Origin: Bact-19 sp038319215
Lineage (GTDB): Bacteria; Bacteroidota; Bacteroidia; Bacteroidales; ML635J-15
Length of the DNA stretch: 64,000 bases
Assembly: GCA_038319215.1 (NCBI GenBank)
Contig: JBBQCZ010000002.1
Location: 23,253 to 87,252, forward strand
Direction: 5' to 3'
The notes under the pieces are model-generated. The model ran no database searches, had not been told where the DNA came from, and worked only from the letters and a program-made list of their open reading frames with translations. Each line of letters starts with the position of its first letter. The first letter of the stretch is position 1. The translations under genes and the position numbers were made by a program. Positions 36,501 to 43,874 of the stretch are shown here, piece by piece.

Positions 36501-37917
36501 ATGGATTATGGGAACAAATGATACTATCAATATTGAAGAACCAGATTATTTGTACACTATACCAGGAAGTTTTACAATTATTTTAAATGTTTCAACTCCT
36601 CTCGGATGTACCGATACTTATTCTCATGATATTACTATTGATGGTCCTTATGCAGAACCAAATATTAGCGATACTGCTGCCTGTGTTGGACAAGATATTA
36701 CATTTGAAATTGTTAATCAGCAGAATGTAGAAAGCTTTATTTGGGTTGTAGGTGGAGGCGATTCCTATCCAAATGTTGTATCCTTTATCCATTCTTACGA
36801 TTTGGTGCCACCAGATGGATATTTTCCAGTTAACCTTATAATGACTGCTGGTATTTGTGAAGTTACATTTGTTTATAATGTTTGGATTTTTGATGTTACT
36901 GCAAGTGCAATAATTACTGATACTGAGAGTGTGCTAATCGATGGAGGAATGTGCTCACCTTATCAAGGTGTATTAACAAGCACTTCATCAGGTGACGATT
37001 TTAGATACTGGTATATTAATGGAGTGCCTTATGGGGCTGGTGGGTCAACCGAGCTAAACACATTTGTAAATAATGGTACAACTGATCAAACTGTTACAAT
37101 TAGTTTGGCAATTGAGGATATTCATGGCTGCTACGATAGTATATCTACTACAATTGAAGTATATGCGTTGCCAGATGTTCAAATTTCTCATGACACTACT
37201 ATATGTAAAGGTGATGCAATTACTATTTATGCAACTGGAGGAACAAGCTATACTTGGAGTCCAAATGAATCAATATCTGCGATAAATATTCAGTCGCCGG
37301 TTGTTAACCCGGAGAATGATGTTACATATACTGTCGGTGTTTTAAACGAAAAGGGCTGCTTTGGTGCCGATTCTGTACATGTTACTGTGCAACAAGATTT
37401 TAATGTCAGCTTAACACCAGCGTTGGATACAATAATAATTGGAGACTCTGTGTTCTCCACGTTGGTAGCCGATCAAGAAAATTTAACATTCCTTTGGACA
37501 CCTCAGCAGTTTATTTCATGCTACGATTGTCCCGAACCTTATTTCTTCCCAGAGGAATCCATGCGATATAATCTAACCGTTCAAGATAGCTCTCAGTGTT
37601 TCCGTTATAATTATTATATTGATATTGTTGTTATTGAGCAATATACTTTAGATGTTCCTGGGGCATTTACTCCACTTGGAACAGCCGGAAATCAAATTGT
37701 TTATGCAAATGGTTATGGAATAAGACATCTGCTGCAATTCAGAATATTTAATCGCTGGGGTGAAGAAGTATTTTATACTGATGATATTCATAAAGGTTGG
37801 GACGGCTATTATAACGGACAATTACAAAATATTGATAACTACAGCTATTATGTTGAAGCCGAAATGTTTAATGGCACAATACAATCCAAAAAAGGGCAGA
37901 TTATGTTGATTAGATAA
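33502..37917 (+). CDS. PKD-repeat adhesin with type B gliding-motility C-terminal domain
   Basis: 1471 residues. Signal peptide 1-22 ('FIFSSLFVVSQ'). Then about nine recognisable PKD-type repeats with 'W.FGDG' cores ('WYFGDGTTG', 'WNFGDGSPL', 'WDFGDGSTS', 'WDYGDGTNS', 'WEFGDGTYD', 'WNFGEGVDQ') and 'HTY....G.Y.V.L.V' ends, plus more divergent ones. The last 90 residues ('LDVPGAFTPLGTAGNQIVY', 'FRIFNRWGEEVFYTDD', 'GWDGYYNGQ', 'GQIMLIR') form the gliding-motility-associated (type B) T9SS signal. The protein is therefore exported by T9SS and held at the surface, probably as an adhesin or matrix protein. It diverges from PorP/SprF. Confidence 0.92.
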   Translation: MKNFFRLVFSIFFIFSSLFVVSQPVVSFTASTTQACAPANITFTNTSTGCSGAASYYWLAGTGDAAILENPVFNYSTGGLYTVSLRVSCDGFDVEQTMQITIFDPPIALFSSVPITGCVPYNTSFADLSTLGDVAINDWLWYFGDGTTGTGATPGHTYNSFGSYNVSLFVTDFNNCTSNVTHNGLVSVANNPVVSFTADNTNNCFAPLTANFTSNITTSFGLAATYEWNFGDGSPLNTSPNPTHIYNLAGLFDVSLTVRDAYGCETTVFMDEYIRITEPEALYSVTEGDVVCFGTPAHFVNQTTYNCSWDFGDGSTSTQNTPTHIYSTEGFVTVTFTVDPGGSCEASTTFQLEVERVIASFTTSPTNLFSCTTPFVVNFTNASSANGTSFFYNFGDNSPPNTSPNPSHTYNSSGSTSLTVTTANLCAHTFIGPNVVINTPSASFISDEIEGCEPLTVVFTYSGSTPTANLTGWNWNFNNGEPNSTNPVTSTSVFNSGDYTVSLTVTDNNGCTNSSTLEINVGGEYDPTLTVTDDDDDHTALLGHVLCAQDTVSLFVLQFDDTLVDDFTWWIDSSSNQVASDQYTDYAFDQDTGWTYLHMITLINGCRDTTFWDSLYISGPIINGITPHSECSAPLDYDFTLNQILADEWDWETYWWNGTTKVPVCSELGSVVESFSCTFPSSPTSFWVKVTARCDTTVCEFIDSVQITISAPIAIFSIPNDEECANIMINFDGSASLNASEYYWDYGDGTNSGWGSSSAGSHIYTEVGYFTVTLTVRDGNLCENSITDQIHILGPELYISADVTYGCNSLTVTFSETHVTDDPLGYILWEFGDGTYDFATGSIEHTYLTPGEYSVTVTAQTLRPCETIVVKTNYIIVDEVSSQFSAQAVVGCAGDEIFFDAAETDPSFTYTWNFGEGVDQVGNNPSVSHIYNSGGRYDVYLEVDNGLGCSGELQLDEYITIQQVFAEFDVVNPALPCYPVSPDITQLSTVVPAGTTLYYQWIMGTNDTINIEEPDYLYTIPGSFTIILNVSTPLGCTDTYSHDITIDGPYAEPNISDTAACVGQDITFEIVNQQNVESFIWVVGGGDSYPNVVSFIHSYDLVPPDGYFPVNLIMTAGICEVTFVYNVWIFDVTASAIITDTESVLIDGGMCSPYQGVLTSTSSGDDFRYWYINGVPYGAGGSTELNTFVNNGTTDQTVTISLAIEDIHGCYDSISTTIEVYALPDVQISHDTTICKGDAITIYATGGTSYTWSPNESISAINIQSPVVNPENDVTYTVGVLNEKGCFGADSVHVTVQQDFNVSLTPALDTIIIGDSVFSTLVADQENLTFLWTPQQFISCYDCPEPYFFPEESMRYNLTVQDSSQCFRYNYYIDIVVIEQYTLDVPGAFTPLGTAGNQIVYANGYGIRHLLQFRIFNRWGEEVFYTDDIHKGWDGYYNGQLQNIDNYSYYVEAEMFNGTIQSKKGQIMLIR

Positions 37918-37993
37918 TTTGCTTAAAAATTTGAGAGTTCTAAACTGGTTAAACTAAAATATGATAAAAAGACCGAGTTTACTAAGGTAGATT

Positions 37994-38110
37994 CGGTCTC
38001 CCGTCTTCGGTCTCCCGTCTCCCGTCTTCGGTCTCCCGTCTTCGGTCTCCCGTCTCCCGTCTCCCACGGATCCTGAGCAGCCAAAGCCCAGGCCTGCGTG
38101 TGTCGAAGGG
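37994..38110. repeat. composite intergenic repeat C: about ten CSGTCTY heptamers and a GGATCC block
   Basis: From 37994 to about 38065 the sequence is a run of about ten 7-bp units alternating CGGTCTC, CCGTCTT and CCGTCTC. It is followed by GGATCC (38068-38073) and a GC-rich stretch to 38110 with words related to the other copies (AGCCAAAGCC). It fills most of the gap before hldD. Confidence 0.8.
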
Positions 38111-38150
38111 CCGTCTCCATCTTTTCTATTTTTTTTATTCACAATTTTTG

Positions 38151-38158
38151 TAACTTTG
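38151..38158 (+). promoter_or_regulatory. candidate -7 box TAACTTTG
   Basis: Exact TAnnTTTG match 19 nt before the hldD start; the -33 position is only T-rich. Confidence 0.45.
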
Positions 38159-38176
38159 CCAAAAGAATTAAATATA

Positions 38177-39139
38177 ATGATAGTAATTACAGGTGCAGCA
38201 GGATTTATTGCCAGCAATTTGGCAGCAATGCTTATAAAAGAGAATTATAAAGATATTGTTTTGGTTGATGATTTTTCGTACGAGCAAAAATCTGGCAATT
38301 ATTCCAATAAGCAAGTTACGGCTTTAGTAAACCGCGATGATTTTCCACAATGGCTTGATAGAAATCACAAAATGGTTCAGTTTATCTTTCATCTTGGAGC
38401 ACGCACAAATACTGCTGAATTCGATCGCGAAATATTAAATAAACTAAATACAGAATATAGTAAGACCATTTGGCGAAAATGTGTTGAGTATGGACTTTCG
38501 TTAGTTTATGCTTCTTCTGCTGCAACTTATGGTATGGGTGAAAATGGTTTTGACGACAGCACAAATCCTGAAATTTTAATTCCATTAAATCCTTATGGTG
38601 ATTCGAAAAATGAATTTGATAAATGGGTACTTAAACAGGATAAAAAGCCATTTTTCTGGGCAGGATTAAAGTTTTTTAATGTTTATGGTCCAAACGAATA
38701 TCATAAAGGAAGAATGGCTTCAGTGATTTTTCATGCCTTTAATCAGATAAGTTCTAATGGTAATCTAAAGCTATTCCGATCGCATAACTCAAAATATGTT
38801 GATGGTGGACAACTTAGAGATTTCATTTATGTAAAAGATGTGGCTGATGTAATGATGTTTTTTATGCAAAATAGAAAAACTAGCGGCATTTATAATTTGG
38901 GAACAGGTACAGCTCGTAGTTTTAACGATTTGGGTAATGCTGTCTTTTCTGCAATGGATCGCTCGCCTGAAATCAATTACATCGATACCCCAGAAGATAT
39001 TAGAGATAAATATCAGTACTTTACTGAGGCAAATATGGAAAAGCTGCGTCTCGCTGGTTATAAATCCGAATTTTACACTTTGGAACAAGGAGTTGAAGAT
39101 TATGTAAAAAACTATCTCAAAACCGGTAAATACGAATAA
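38177..39139 (+). CDS. hldD: ADP-L-glycero-D-manno-heptose 6-epimerase
   Basis: 320 residues from ATG 38177; the frame is open to an earlier TTG, but the Rossmann strand 'MIVITGAAGFIASNLA' begins at the ATG. It is a short-chain dehydrogenase/reductase: GxxGxxA nucleotide motif at 6-12, the Tyr140-x3-Lys144 catalytic pair in 'NPYGDSKNEFD', and the family-specific 'FFNVYGPNEYHKGRMASVIFHAF' and 'QLRDFIYVKDVADV'. It epimerises ADP-D-glycero-D-manno-heptose for lipopolysaccharide core synthesis in the cytosol. The next gene begins one base after its stop, so it heads an operon with meaB and a deacylase. Confidence 0.93.
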   Translation: MIVITGAAGFIASNLAAMLIKENYKDIVLVDDFSYEQKSGNYSNKQVTALVNRDDFPQWLDRNHKMVQFIFHLGARTNTAEFDREILNKLNTEYSKTIWRKCVEYGLSLVYASSAATYGMGENGFDDSTNPEILIPLNPYGDSKNEFDKWVLKQDKKPFFWAGLKFFNVYGPNEYHKGRMASVIFHAFNQISSNGNLKLFRSHNSKYVDGGQLRDFIYVKDVADVMMFFMQNRKTSGIYNLGTGTARSFNDLGNAVFSAMDRSPEINYIDTPEDIRDKYQYFTEANMEKLRLAGYKSEFYTLEQGVEDYVKNYLKTGKYE

Positions 39140-39140
39140 T

Positions 39141-40256
39141 ATGAATGCTCAAAAGAAATTCAAAGGGGAAGTAGAAGAGAGTAAAGCCGATAATAGTGCT
39201 TTAGTCGTTAATGAAGGAGTAGAGCAACCACCCCAGATAAATCCAGCTATCAAAAAATTTAAAAAGCAAAAAAGTAATTTAGGTTGTGATGATTTTGTTC
39301 GGGGAATTAAATCTGGAGATGTTAATATCTTAGGTCAAGCAATAACTTTGGTCGAAAGTAAATTACCTGCACATTACGAACTTGCTCAACAAATAATCGA
39401 AAAATGTCTTCCACTTGCTGGAAATTCTGTAAGGATTGGAATTACTGGAGTTCCTGGTGTTGGTAAAAGTACTTTTATTGAGGAGTTGGGAATGGAAATT
39501 GTAAAATCCGGCAGAAAATTGGCAGTTTTGGCTGTTGATCCAAGTAGCGAACGTAGCGGAGGCTCTATTCTTGGAGATAAAACAAGAATGGAGGAACTCG
39601 CAGTTCATAAAAATGCATTTATCAGACCTTCACCATCTGCCGGCTCACTTGGTGGCGTAGCTCGAAAAACACGAGAAACTATTGTTTTGTGCGAGGCTGC
39701 TGGATTTGATACTGTATTTATCGAAACAGTTGGCGTTGGTCAGTCTGAAACAGCAGTTCACAGTATGGTAGATTTTTTCCTCCTTCTTATGTTGTCGGGT
39801 GCTGGCGATGAATTACAGGGAATAAAACGAGGAATTATGGAAATGGCTGATGCCATTGCGATTACTAAAGCTGATGGAGAAAATGTGAATAAAGCAGATA
39901 TTGCTAGAGTTCAATATCAAAATGCGCTTCATCTTTTTCCACCTACGGTATCGGGTTGGATACCAAAAGTGCAAACTTGTTCAGCCGTAACAAAAGCTGG
40001 TGTTCCCGAAATCTGGGACATGATTCTGAGCTATGTTGACCATACAGATACAAATGGGTTTTTTACTGACAATCGCTTAAGACAGTCTAAATATTGGTTG
40101 TACGAATCTGTAAATTCAGCTTTAAAGGAAAGATTTTATAATGACGAAACTGTTAAAGCAAAAATTATTGAACTTGAATTAGAAATAGCGTCTGACAAAA
40201 TTAGTAGTTTTATTGCAGCAAACAGATTGTTAGATTTGTACTTTTCAAAAAAATGA
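39141..40256 (+). CDS. meaB: methylmalonyl-CoA mutase-associated GTPase MeaB (ArgK family)
   Basis: 371 residues. After an extra basic N-terminus of about 45 residues comes the G3E GTPase core: P-loop 'GVPGVGKST' (103-111), 'AVDPSSERSGGSILGDKTRM' (131-150), 'ETVGVGQSE' (195-203) and 'ITKADG'. MeaB protects and reloads the adenosylcobalamin of methylmalonyl-CoA mutase in propionate metabolism. No mutase gene is in this window, so the partner must be elsewhere. It starts one base after hldD and overlaps the next gene by 4 nt (ATGA). Confidence 0.93.
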   Translation: MNAQKKFKGEVEESKADNSALVVNEGVEQPPQINPAIKKFKKQKSNLGCDDFVRGIKSGDVNILGQAITLVESKLPAHYELAQQIIEKCLPLAGNSVRIGITGVPGVGKSTFIEELGMEIVKSGRKLAVLAVDPSSERSGGSILGDKTRMEELAVHKNAFIRPSPSAGSLGGVARKTRETIVLCEAAGFDTVFIETVGVGQSETAVHSMVDFFLLLMLSGAGDELQGIKRGIMEMADAIAITKADGENVNKADIARVQYQNALHLFPPTVSGWIPKVQTCSAVTKAGVPEIWDMILSYVDHTDTNGFFTDNRLRQSKYWLYESVNSALKERFYNDETVKAKIIELELEIASDKISSFIAANRLLDLYFSKK

Positions 40257-40750
40257 TAGGGCAGGCTATAGTTTATGATACACTCAAAAGTCTTAAAATC
40301 GACTTCGACTATTATGAATCACCACGAGATTTTTTAAACGAAGATGATGGCGATTTTTGGCAAAAAAAGAACACAACACGTTGCAAAAATCTTTTTATGC
40401 GTAATCATAAAGGGGATAGGCACTTTTTAATAATTTCTGACTATTACCGTAATATTGACATTCGAGTACTTGAACAAAAGTTTAAAAAAGGCAAGATCTC
40501 TTTTGCTTCACAAGAGAGAATAGACAAACACTTAAATGGGACAATAGGAGCTATTTCAGTTTTTAGTCTCTTTAACGATACATCACATCATGTTGAAGTT
40601 TTTATTGACGAAACATTAAAAAATAAAACAAATCTAAGCTTTCTTCCTAACAAACTCAATGCATTGCTGTCCATTAGTTTTAATGATTTTATCAAAATTC
40701 TAGATCATTGTGGAAATAAATATGAATTTTTGGATATAAGCGAATATTAA
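40253..40750 (+). CDS. prolyl-tRNA editing (YbaK/ProX-like) deacylase
   Basis: 165 residues of the YbaK/EbsC aminoacyl-tRNA deacylase fold. Visible landmarks are 'DFDYYESP' near the N-terminus, 'KNLFMRNHKGDRHFLIIS' (the Lys-containing strand that marks the active site), 'KISFASQERIDKHLNGTIGAISVFSLFND' and 'VFIDETL'. These match the ProX/PrdX subgroup that clears mischarged Ala-tRNA(Pro). It works in the cytosol as a free-standing quality-control enzyme. Its ATG overlaps the meaB stop, so translation is coupled. Confidence 0.85.
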   Translation: MIGQAIVYDTLKSLKIDFDYYESPRDFLNEDDGDFWQKKNTTRCKNLFMRNHKGDRHFLIISDYYRNIDIRVLEQKFKKGKISFASQERIDKHLNGTIGAISVFSLFNDTSHHVEVFIDETLKNKTNLSFLPNKLNALLSISFNDFIKILDHCGNKYEFLDISEY

Positions 40751-40838
40751 ACTTGAATTAAAATCCTTAATATAGTGTTAAAGCAATCTTTTGCAATGAT
40801 TATAATTGTTAATTTTGACTCGAAAAATTATTTTAATT

Positions 40839-42980
40839 ATGAAAAATACAGGATTGGTGATAAGTTTAGTTTTATGTGCATTGCTGTTTATATCATGTAA
40901 TAACGGAAAAAAGAATAAAATGGATTTTGATTTAAATTATCCTGAAACCCATAAGGACGACGTTACCGATAATTATTTTGGAACTGAAGTAGCAGATCCA
41001 TATCGTTGGCTCGAAGATGATAATTCGGAAGAAACTGCTGAATGGGTAAAAAAGCAAAATGATCTTACTTTTAAATATTTTGAAAATATTCCTTATAGAA
41101 CTCAAATAAAGGACAGATTGCAGAAAATTTGGGATTTTCCTAAAATGTCTGCTCCTGTAAAAAAATTAAACAGATACTATTATTATCGTAACGATGGTCT
41201 CCAAAATCAAAGTGTGTTGTTTTATAAAGATGATTTAAAGGGCGAAGAAACCGAATTACTTGATCCTAATATGTTGGACAAAGATGGAAGTATCTCGCTA
41301 TCAACTATTTCAATCTCTGATGATGGTAAGTATTTAGGTTATTCAATTTCTAAAGCTGGAAGCGATTGGGAGGAAATTTTTGTTCGTAATATTGAAACTC
41401 TTGAAGACCTTGACGATCATCTTGAATGGGTTAAATTTTCTGGAATTGCTTGGTATAATGACGGGTTTTATTATAGTAGATACCAAGAGCCTGACAAAGG
41501 TCAAGAGTTGTCTGGGGTTAATACAAACAGTAAAGTTTACTATCATAAAATTGGAACTCAACAAACTGAAGATAAATTAATTTACGAGGACAAAGCAAAT
41601 CCAGAAATAGGTTTCTATGCTAGTATAACTGAGAGTAAAAAATATTTGATAATTAGTGCTTCACAATCTACTTCAGGCAATGCCTTATATGTGAAAAATC
41701 TGGATTCTCCTAATATGCCGTTTAAAAAAATTGTTGAAGGTTTCGATGACGATTTTCAGGTTGTGGATGAAATTAATGATAAACTTTATGTTTACACTAA
41801 TTTTAATGCTCCTAAATATAAAATTATTGAAATTGATTTGAAAAATCCTATAGTTACACGATGGAAAGATTTTATCTCCGAAGAAGATGGCGTTTTACAA
41901 ATGGCAAGTTTTATTGGAGGCCGTTTTATTGCAAATTATATGAAAGATGCTCATTCGGTTGTGAAAATATTTGATGAGAAAGGAAAATACTTACACGATT
42001 TGGATATGAATGTTATTGGTACCATTAGCGGATTTAGTGGTGATCGCGATGATCAAGTTACATTTTATACCGTTACATCTTTTACTACTCCTGCAACTAT
42101 TTATCAGTATAATATCGAAAAAAACAAATCTGTTTTGTACGAAAAATCTAAAATAGATTTTAAAACAGAAGATTATGTAACTAAACAGGTTTTTTATAAA
42201 TCGGCTGATGGTACTAAAATTCCAATGTTTATTATTTATAAAAATGGTATTGCCTTAGATGGTAATAATCCAACTTTACTTTACGGTTACGGAGGTTTTA
42301 ATATTTCTCTCACCCCTTATTTTAGTATTGCTAGATGTGTTTGGTTGGAGCAAGGTGGAATTGTTGCAATTCCTAATATTCGTGGAGGTGGCGAGTATGG
42401 TGAAGATTGGCATAAAGCCGGTACTTTGATGAAAAAACAAAATGTATTCAATGATTTTATTGCTGCTGCTGAGTATTTAATCGATCAAAAGTATACTTCG
42501 CCAGAGCGTATGACAATTCAAGGTGGCTCAAATGGTGGATTATTAATTGGAGCAGTCACAAATCAGCGTCCAGATTTATTCGCAGTTGCATTACCTGCTG
42601 TTGGCGTAATGGATATGCTGCGATATCATAAGTTTACTATTGGAAGATACTGGTCGACAGATTATGGTACTAGTGAGGATAGTAAAGAAATGTTCCAATA
42701 TTTGTACGATTATTCACCCATTCATAATATTAAACCTGATGTTGAATATCCTGCGGTGCTTGTAACTACTGCAGATCACGATGATAGGGTTGTTCCGGCT
42801 CATTCTTTTAAATATATAGCTACTCTTCAAAATACTTATACTGGCGAAAATCCAGTTCTTATTCGTATCGAAACTCAAGCTGGTCATGGTGCTGGAAAAC
42901 CAACTATGAAAATGATTGAGGAAATTGCAGACATGTACGCTTTTGCATTCTATAACATGGACTTTACTCCGGTTTATTAG
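40839..42980 (+). CDS. prolyl oligopeptidase (S9A) lipoprotein
   Basis: 713 residues from ATG 40839, giving a lipoprotein signal ('MKNTGLVISLVLCALLFISCNN', lipobox Cys20); the frame also has an unlikely earlier start. The mature protein begins 'YPETHKDDVTDNYFGTEVADPYRWLED', typical of S9A, then a seven-bladed propeller and the alpha/beta-hydrolase domain with 'GGFNISLTPYFS', nucleophile Ser in 'GGSNGGLLIGA', Asp in 'TADHDDRVVPAHSF' and His in 'GHGAGKP'. It cleaves short peptides after proline, probably on the periplasmic side or cell surface. Confidence 0.93.
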   Translation: MKNTGLVISLVLCALLFISCNNGKKNKMDFDLNYPETHKDDVTDNYFGTEVADPYRWLEDDNSEETAEWVKKQNDLTFKYFENIPYRTQIKDRLQKIWDFPKMSAPVKKLNRYYYYRNDGLQNQSVLFYKDDLKGEETELLDPNMLDKDGSISLSTISISDDGKYLGYSISKAGSDWEEIFVRNIETLEDLDDHLEWVKFSGIAWYNDGFYYSRYQEPDKGQELSGVNTNSKVYYHKIGTQQTEDKLIYEDKANPEIGFYASITESKKYLIISASQSTSGNALYVKNLDSPNMPFKKIVEGFDDDFQVVDEINDKLYVYTNFNAPKYKIIEIDLKNPIVTRWKDFISEEDGVLQMASFIGGRFIANYMKDAHSVVKIFDEKGKYLHDLDMNVIGTISGFSGDRDDQVTFYTVTSFTTPATIYQYNIEKNKSVLYEKSKIDFKTEDYVTKQVFYKSADGTKIPMFIIYKNGIALDGNNPTLLYGYGGFNISLTPYFSIARCVWLEQGGIVAIPNIRGGGEYGEDWHKAGTLMKKQNVFNDFIAAAEYLIDQKYTSPERMTIQGGSNGGLLIGAVTNQRPDLFAVALPAVGVMDMLRYHKFTIGRYWSTDYGTSEDSKEMFQYLYDYSPIHNIKPDVEYPAVLVTTADHDDRVVPAHSFKYIATLQNTYTGENPVLIRIETQAGHGAGKPTMKMIEEIADMYAFAFYNMDFTPVY

Positions 42981-42987
42981 TTGGGGG

Positions 42988-43059
42988 AAGTACTTTTAAG
43001 TACTTAAAATGCCTAAAGTGCCTAAAGTGCCTAAAGTGCCTAAAGTACTCCAAGTACTT
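42988..43059. repeat. 9-bp tandem repeat (AAAGTGCCT type)
   Basis: Eight units in 9-bp register: two AAGTACTT-type units, four of AAAATGCCT/AAAGTGCCT type, then two AAGTACTY-type units. The ends are mirror-like, so the tract is also a weak palindrome. It follows the prolyl oligopeptidase stop by 8 nt. Confidence 0.85.
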
Positions 43060-43124
43060 CTTTAGTTCATAAGTTTTAATAAATATTCTAAAATTCTTCA
43101 GTTTTAATTATTTATTTTGACTTT

Positions 43125-43760
43125 ATGGATTTACGCTATCTTGTAATAGAAGGAAATATAGGGGCGGGCAAGACTTCTTTGTGCAATAAAATTGCTCGAG
43201 ATAAAGAAGCAAAGCTTATACTGGAACAGTTTGCGGATAATCCATTTTTACCTAAGTTTTACAAAAACCCAGATAGATATTCATTCCCTTTAGAATTGTC
43301 ATTTTTAGCGGATAGATATAATCAGTTAAAAAAGAATCTCGATAGTTTCGATTTGTTCAGCGAATTAATCGTCTCAGATTATTTCTTTATGAAATCTCTG
43401 ATATTTTCTTCTTCTACATTACAAGAAGATGAATACAAATTGTATCGACAATTGTTTAATATAATATACAGTCAATTACCAAAACCTGATCTGTATGTTT
43501 ATTTGCATAAAAATGTGGATAATCTTATTAAGAATATTCGATTACGAGGACGAGAATACGAGCAAGAAATTAGTTTTGATTACCTTAAAAGTATAGAAAA
43601 CGGTTATTTTAATTTCTTTAAGCAACAAAATCAAATGAAAATTCTGGTAATTGATACAAATAATCTTGATTTTGTTAACAATGATAAAGATTATGAAACT
43701 ATTGTAAACACTATATTTACAGGTAGTTTTAACGAAGGAATTAACAGAATTGTATTTTAA
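43125..43760 (+). CDS. deoxynucleoside kinase
   Basis: 211 residues: P-loop 'GNIGAGKTS' (10-18), 'LEQFADNPFLPKFYKNPDRYSFPLELSFLADRYNQL' and 'SDYFFMKSLIFS' with the ERS-equivalent region, and 'RGREYEQEISFDYLKSIENGYFNFF' with the LID Arg motif. This matches the dCK/dGK family, which phosphorylates deoxynucleosides in nucleotide salvage. The substrate cannot be told from sequence. It sits alone between a repeat tract and the TPR lipoprotein gene. Confidence 0.92.
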   Translation: MDLRYLVIEGNIGAGKTSLCNKIARDKEAKLILEQFADNPFLPKFYKNPDRYSFPLELSFLADRYNQLKKNLDSFDLFSELIVSDYFFMKSLIFSSSTLQEDEYKLYRQLFNIIYSQLPKPDLYVYLHKNVDNLIKNIRLRGREYEQEISFDYLKSIENGYFNFFKQQNQMKILVIDTNNLDFVNNDKDYETIVNTIFTGSFNEGINRIVF

Positions 43761-43807
43761 TTTGTAAAAACTATCGATTAACTATTTTTTTTTACGAAAA
43801 TCATTAC

Positions 43808-43815
43808 TATTTTTG
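43808..43815 (+). promoter_or_regulatory. candidate -7 box TATTTTTG
   Basis: Exact TAnnTTTG, 59 nt before the TPR lipoprotein start; a T-run lies at the -33 position. Confidence 0.5.
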
Positions 43816-43874
43816 CATAGTTATTATAAGTGTTGAATTAATCTAATATGTTAAATAATAAAAAAGAGTAAATT

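Noticed and set aside
37994..38065. CRISPR-like array
   Set aside because: Units are 7 bp without spacers, and no cas gene is present.
42988..43059. Tandem tract as a set of regulator-binding iterons or an origin
   Set aside because: No replication gene is near, and the tract lies between unrelated housekeeping genes.
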